Source of the DNA: Pseudomonas putida
GTDB taxonomy: Bacteria; Pseudomonadota; Gammaproteobacteria; Pseudomonadales; Pseudomonadaceae
Direction: 5' to 3'
DNA length: 64,000 nucleotides
Assembly: GCF_001941965.1 (NCBI RefSeq)
Contig: NZ_MKZO01000012.1
Location: 429,614 to 493,613, forward strand
Made by a program: the position numbers and the translations under genes. The notes below the pieces were generated by a model. The model saw only the letters and a list, made by a program, of their open reading frames with translations. It made no database searches and was not told the origin of the DNA. Below, in pieces: positions 61,702-64,000 of the stretch (position 1 is the stretch's first letter; every line of letters starts with the position of its first letter).

Positions 61702-62058
61702 ATGAACGCCTTGTCCCAAGCCCACTGCGAAGCCTGCCGCGCCGATGCGCCGAAAGTCAGCGACGAAGAACTGCCGGAACTGATCCGCATGATTCCTGAC
61801 TGGAACATCGAAGTCCGCGACTCGATCATGCAGTTGGAGAAAGTCTTCCTGTTCAAGAACTTCAAGCACGCCCTGGCCTTCACCAACGCCGTCGGCGAGA
61901 TCTCCGAAGCCGAAGGCCATCACCCGGGCCTGCTGACCGAATGGGGCAAGGTCACCGTGACCTGGTGGAGCCACTCGATCAAAGGCCTGCACCGCAACGA
62001 CTTCATCATGGCAGCGCGCACCGACGAGGTCGCCAAGACTGCCGAAGGGCGCAAGTGA
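61702..62058 (+). CDS. phhB: Pterin-4a-carbinolamine dehydratase
   Basis: 118 aa. The active-site segment [18 protein letters not shown] then WWSHSIKGL carries the three histidines of PCD. It recycles the pterin cofactor of PhhA and also supports its expression. Its stop overlaps the phhC start by one base (TGATG). Confidence 0.97.
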   Translation: MNALSQAHCEACRADAPKVSDEELPELIRMIPDWNIEVRDSIMQLEKVFLFKNFKHALAFTNAVGEISEAEGHHPGLLTEWGKVTVTWWSHSIKGLHRNDFIMAARTDEVAKTAEGRK

Positions 62059-63236
62059 TGCATTTCCAGGCCATCACCCGGGTTCCGGGTGATCCCATCC
62101 TCGGGTTGATGGAGGCCTATGCCAAGGATCCGAATCCGGCGAAATTCGACCTGGGCGTCGGCGTATTCAAGGACGCCCAGGGCCTGACGCCGGTGCCCCA
62201 GGCGGTGAAGATCGCCGAGCAACGCCTGGTGGAGCGTCAAGCGAGCAAGAGTTATGTCGGCGGCCATGGCGATGCCGCCTTTGGCCGCCTGCTGTGCGAG
62301 CTGGTGCTGGGCGAGGTATCGCCGCTTGCCGGGGCTACCCAGACCCCGGGCGGCACCGGCGCCCTGCGCCTGGCCGCCGAGTTTATCCAGCGCTGCCTGC
62401 CGGGGCGCGGGATCTGGCTGAGCAATCCGACCTGGCCGATCCACGAGACCATCTTCGCCGGCGCCGGGCTCAAGGTCGGGCATTACCCCTATGTCGGCGC
62501 GGACAACCGCCTCGATGTGGCGGGTATGCTTGCCGCCCTGGAAACCGCGCCGCAAGGCGATATCGTCCTGCTCCACGCCTGCTGCCATAACCCGACCGGC
62601 TTCGACCTGTCGCGGGATGACTGGGGCAAGGTGCTGGAGGTGGTGAAGCGGCGTTCGTTGCTGCCGCTGATCGACTTCGCCTACCAGGGCTTTGGTGACG
62701 GGCTGGACGAGGACGCCTGGGCAGTGCGCCTGTTTGCCGCCGAACTGCCCGAGTTGCTGATCACCAGTTCATGCTCGAAGAACTTCGGCCTGTATCGCGA
62801 GCGTACCGGCGCCCTGCTGGTGCGCTGTGCCGATGCGGAAAAGCTGCTGGATGTGCGTAGCCAACTGGCGTTTATCGCGCGGAACCTGTGGTCGACGCCG
62901 CCGGATCATGGCGCGGCGGTGGTGGCGGAGATTCTTGGGGATCCCGAGCTGAAGAGCCTATGGGTCAGTGAGGTCGAAGCCATGCGCCAGCGAATTGCGC
63001 GGTTGCGCAGCGGGTTGGTGGAGGCCCTGGCGCCCCATGGGTTGAGCGAGCGCTTTGCGCATATTGCCGAGCAGCGGGGGATGTTTTCCTACACCGGGTT
63101 GTCGCCGGCGCAGGTAGCGGCGCTGCGCGAGCGGCATAGCGTGTATATGGTCGGGACCGGACGGGCCAATGTGGCAGGGGCGGATGAAGCCCGGCTGGAT
63201 ACGTTGGCTGCGGCTATTGCCGACGTCTGTCGCTGA
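62058..63236 (+). CDS. phhC: Aromatic amino acid aminotransferase
   Basis: 392 aa from ATG 62058. Class I aminotransferase with the NPTGFD segment (CCHNPTGFDLS), LIDFAYQGFGDGLDEDAW and the PLP lysine in SSCSKNFGLYRERTGAL. Takes the tyrosine made by PhhA onward to hydroxyphenylpyruvate. Last gene of phhABC. Confidence 0.97.
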   Translation: MHFQAITRVPGDPILGLMEAYAKDPNPAKFDLGVGVFKDAQGLTPVPQAVKIAEQRLVERQASKSYVGGHGDAAFGRLLCELVLGEVSPLAGATQTPGGTGALRLAAEFIQRCLPGRGIWLSNPTWPIHETIFAGAGLKVGHYPYVGADNRLDVAGMLAALETAPQGDIVLLHACCHNPTGFDLSRDDWGKVLEVVKRRSLLPLIDFAYQGFGDGLDEDAWAVRLFAAELPELLITSSCSKNFGLYRERTGALLVRCADAEKLLDVRSQLAFIARNLWSTPPDHGAAVVAEILGDPELKSLWVSEVEAMRQRIARLRSGLVEALAPHGLSERFAHIAEQRGMFSYTGLSPAQVAALRERHSVYMVGTGRANVAGADEARLDTLAAAIADVCR

Positions 63237-63253
63237 ATCTTCACTGCTGCTGA

Positions 63254-63289
63254 TGACCTCATCGCCGGCAACGCCGGCTCCCACAATTA
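63254..63289. repeat. REP half-unit at the IS border
   Basis: GACCTCATCGCCGGCAACGC followed by CGGCTCCCACAATTAT is a single REP unit; what follows is insertion-sequence DNA. The partner unit, if any, is beyond the IS and outside the window. Confidence 0.65.
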
Positions 63290-64000
63290 TGGACTGCCCC
63301 CGAAAAGTTGGACAGTTTTAGCCAGCAGCCTGAGCCCTGTAATCGACGGGGCTTAGGCCGTTTAGCCTCAGCTTGATACGGTCATAGTTGTAGTAGCGGA
63401 TGTACTCGTCCAGACCGGTGGTCAGCTCTTCGATGCTCTCAAACCGCTTCAGGTAGAAAAACTCAGACTTGAGCGTGCCGAAGAAGCTTTCCATAGCGGC
63501 GTTATCCAGGCAATTCCCTTTGCGCGACATGCTCTGCTTTACGCCACGCTGCTCAAGTTTTTCTCGGTATTGGCGCTGCTGATAATGCCACCCCTGATCA
63601 GAGTGAATGACCAGCTTCGGCTCCTTTCCCAAGCTACTCAGGGCTTTTTCCAGCATGTTCCCCACCAGCTCATAGCTGGGGCGGCGAGCGATCTCGTAGG
63701 CCACGATCTCACTGTTGTACAAGTCCATCACTGGTGAGAGATAGAGCTTTTGCTGAGCCACTTTAAACTCGGTTACGTCAGTTACCCACTTCTGATTGGG
63801 CCGTTGGGCGATGAAGTTCCGCTCCAGCAGATTCTCGGCAATCCTGCCGACCTCTCCTCGATAGGACCGATACTTTTTAGGCCGCACTACCGCCTGCAAA
63901 CCTTGGTCTGCCATCAGTCGCTCCACAACCTTCTTGTTCACCAGGACGCCTTGATTCTTGATCGCCAGCGTCACGCGCCGATACCCATAGAGCCCTTTTT
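63290..64000 (-). mobile_element. IS3-family insertion sequence (IS150 group), incomplete at window edge
   Basis: The border TGGACTGCCCCCGAAAAGTT at 63290 is a typical inverted-repeat end of this IS group. Inside lies the OrfB transposase. The other end and OrfA are outside the window. Confidence 0.85.
63318..64000 (-). CDS. IS3-family transposase OrfB, N-terminus outside the window
   Basis: About 227 residues are visible. The frame runs on to the window edge with KGLYGYRRVTLAIK, typical of OrfB. The DDE catalytic core is complete: the first D in KWVTDVTEFKV, the second in VIHSDQGWHYQ and the E in NAAMESFFGTLKSE. HTH_21 part with RIAENLLERNF precedes it. It should be functional unless the missing part is damaged. 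Confidence 0.95.
   Translation of the reverse strand, partial: KGLYGYRRVTLAIKNQGVLVNKKVVERLMADQGLQAVVRPKKYRSYRGEVGRIAENLLERNFIAQRPNQKWVTDVTEFKVAQQKLYLSPVMDLYNSEIVAYEIARRPSYELVGNMLEKALSSLGKEPKLVIHSDQGWHYQQRQYREKLEQRGVKQSMSRKGNCLDNAAMESFFGTLKSEFFYLKRFESIEELTTGLDEYIRYYNYDRIKLRLNGLSPVDYRAQAAG

Overview
The window is a junction between an integrative and conjugative element (about 1-28,450) and the core chromosome of a fluorescent, non-aeruginosa Pseudomonas (about 28,450-64,000). The host call rests on the gene order mgtE - tRNA-Arg x3/tRNA-Ser - rsmA - lysC - alaS - aru/ast arginine catabolism - argR - aot arginine uptake - acsA - phhR/phhABC, which matches the known Pseudomonas arrangement, on amrZ, and on typical Pseudomonas REP palindromes.

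Element, left part (1-9.48 kb, + strand): a cargo operon that starts outside the window with a tetR-type repressor. It continues with an RND adaptor lipoprotein, an RND pump, an SMR-like four-helix protein, a DUF3313 lipoprotein and a complete MCE/Mla-type ABC system (STAS-MlaE, MlaF, MlaD, auxiliary lipoprotein). Most genes overlap by 4 nt (ATGA/GTGA), so the export pump and the lipid-type ABC transporter look like one expression unit. Element, backbone (9.5-28.4 kb, mostly - strand): relaxase, TraF-type peptidase, DUF2840, ribbon-helix-helix protein, ParA, three iteron-like repeats, RepA, an AlpA-like HTH protein, DUF2285, DUF2958, an Xre regulator, DUF736, a large ParB, DUF932, RadC, a DUF1016 nuclease and a tyrosine integrase. 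This set and order is that of Tn4371-family ICEs. A 767-aa A/T-richer gene inserted between DUF932 and radC has the features of RloC, a zinc-hook tRNA anticodon nuclease: Walker A, CxxC hook, ABC signature and a C-terminal R-x3-E...H triad. It is the most interesting single gene.

The integrase end lies against an APC permease whose first codons have been lost, so the element is inserted at the 5' end of that gene. The permease is followed by a D-aminopeptidase and a polyamine-type binding protein, then a decayed fic gene, a 60-bp inverted REP pair and tRNA-Arg(CCT).

Core chromosome (33.6-63.2 kb): phnN, amrZ, mgtE, four tRNAs, rsmA, lysC, alaS, an FMN riboswitch with a RibH2-type lumazine synthase, the arginine succinyltransferase pathway aruC-aruF-aruG-aruD-aruB-(small acidic protein)-aruE with ArgR boxes, argR, the arginine/ornithine ABC transporter aotJ-aotQ-aotM-aotP with an ArgR box, acsA, a DUF2790 protein, and the phenylalanine hydroxylase locus phhR | phhA-phhB-phhC with two TyrR-type boxes between the divergent genes. 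The window ends inside an IS3-family insertion sequence that has inserted next to a REP half-site.
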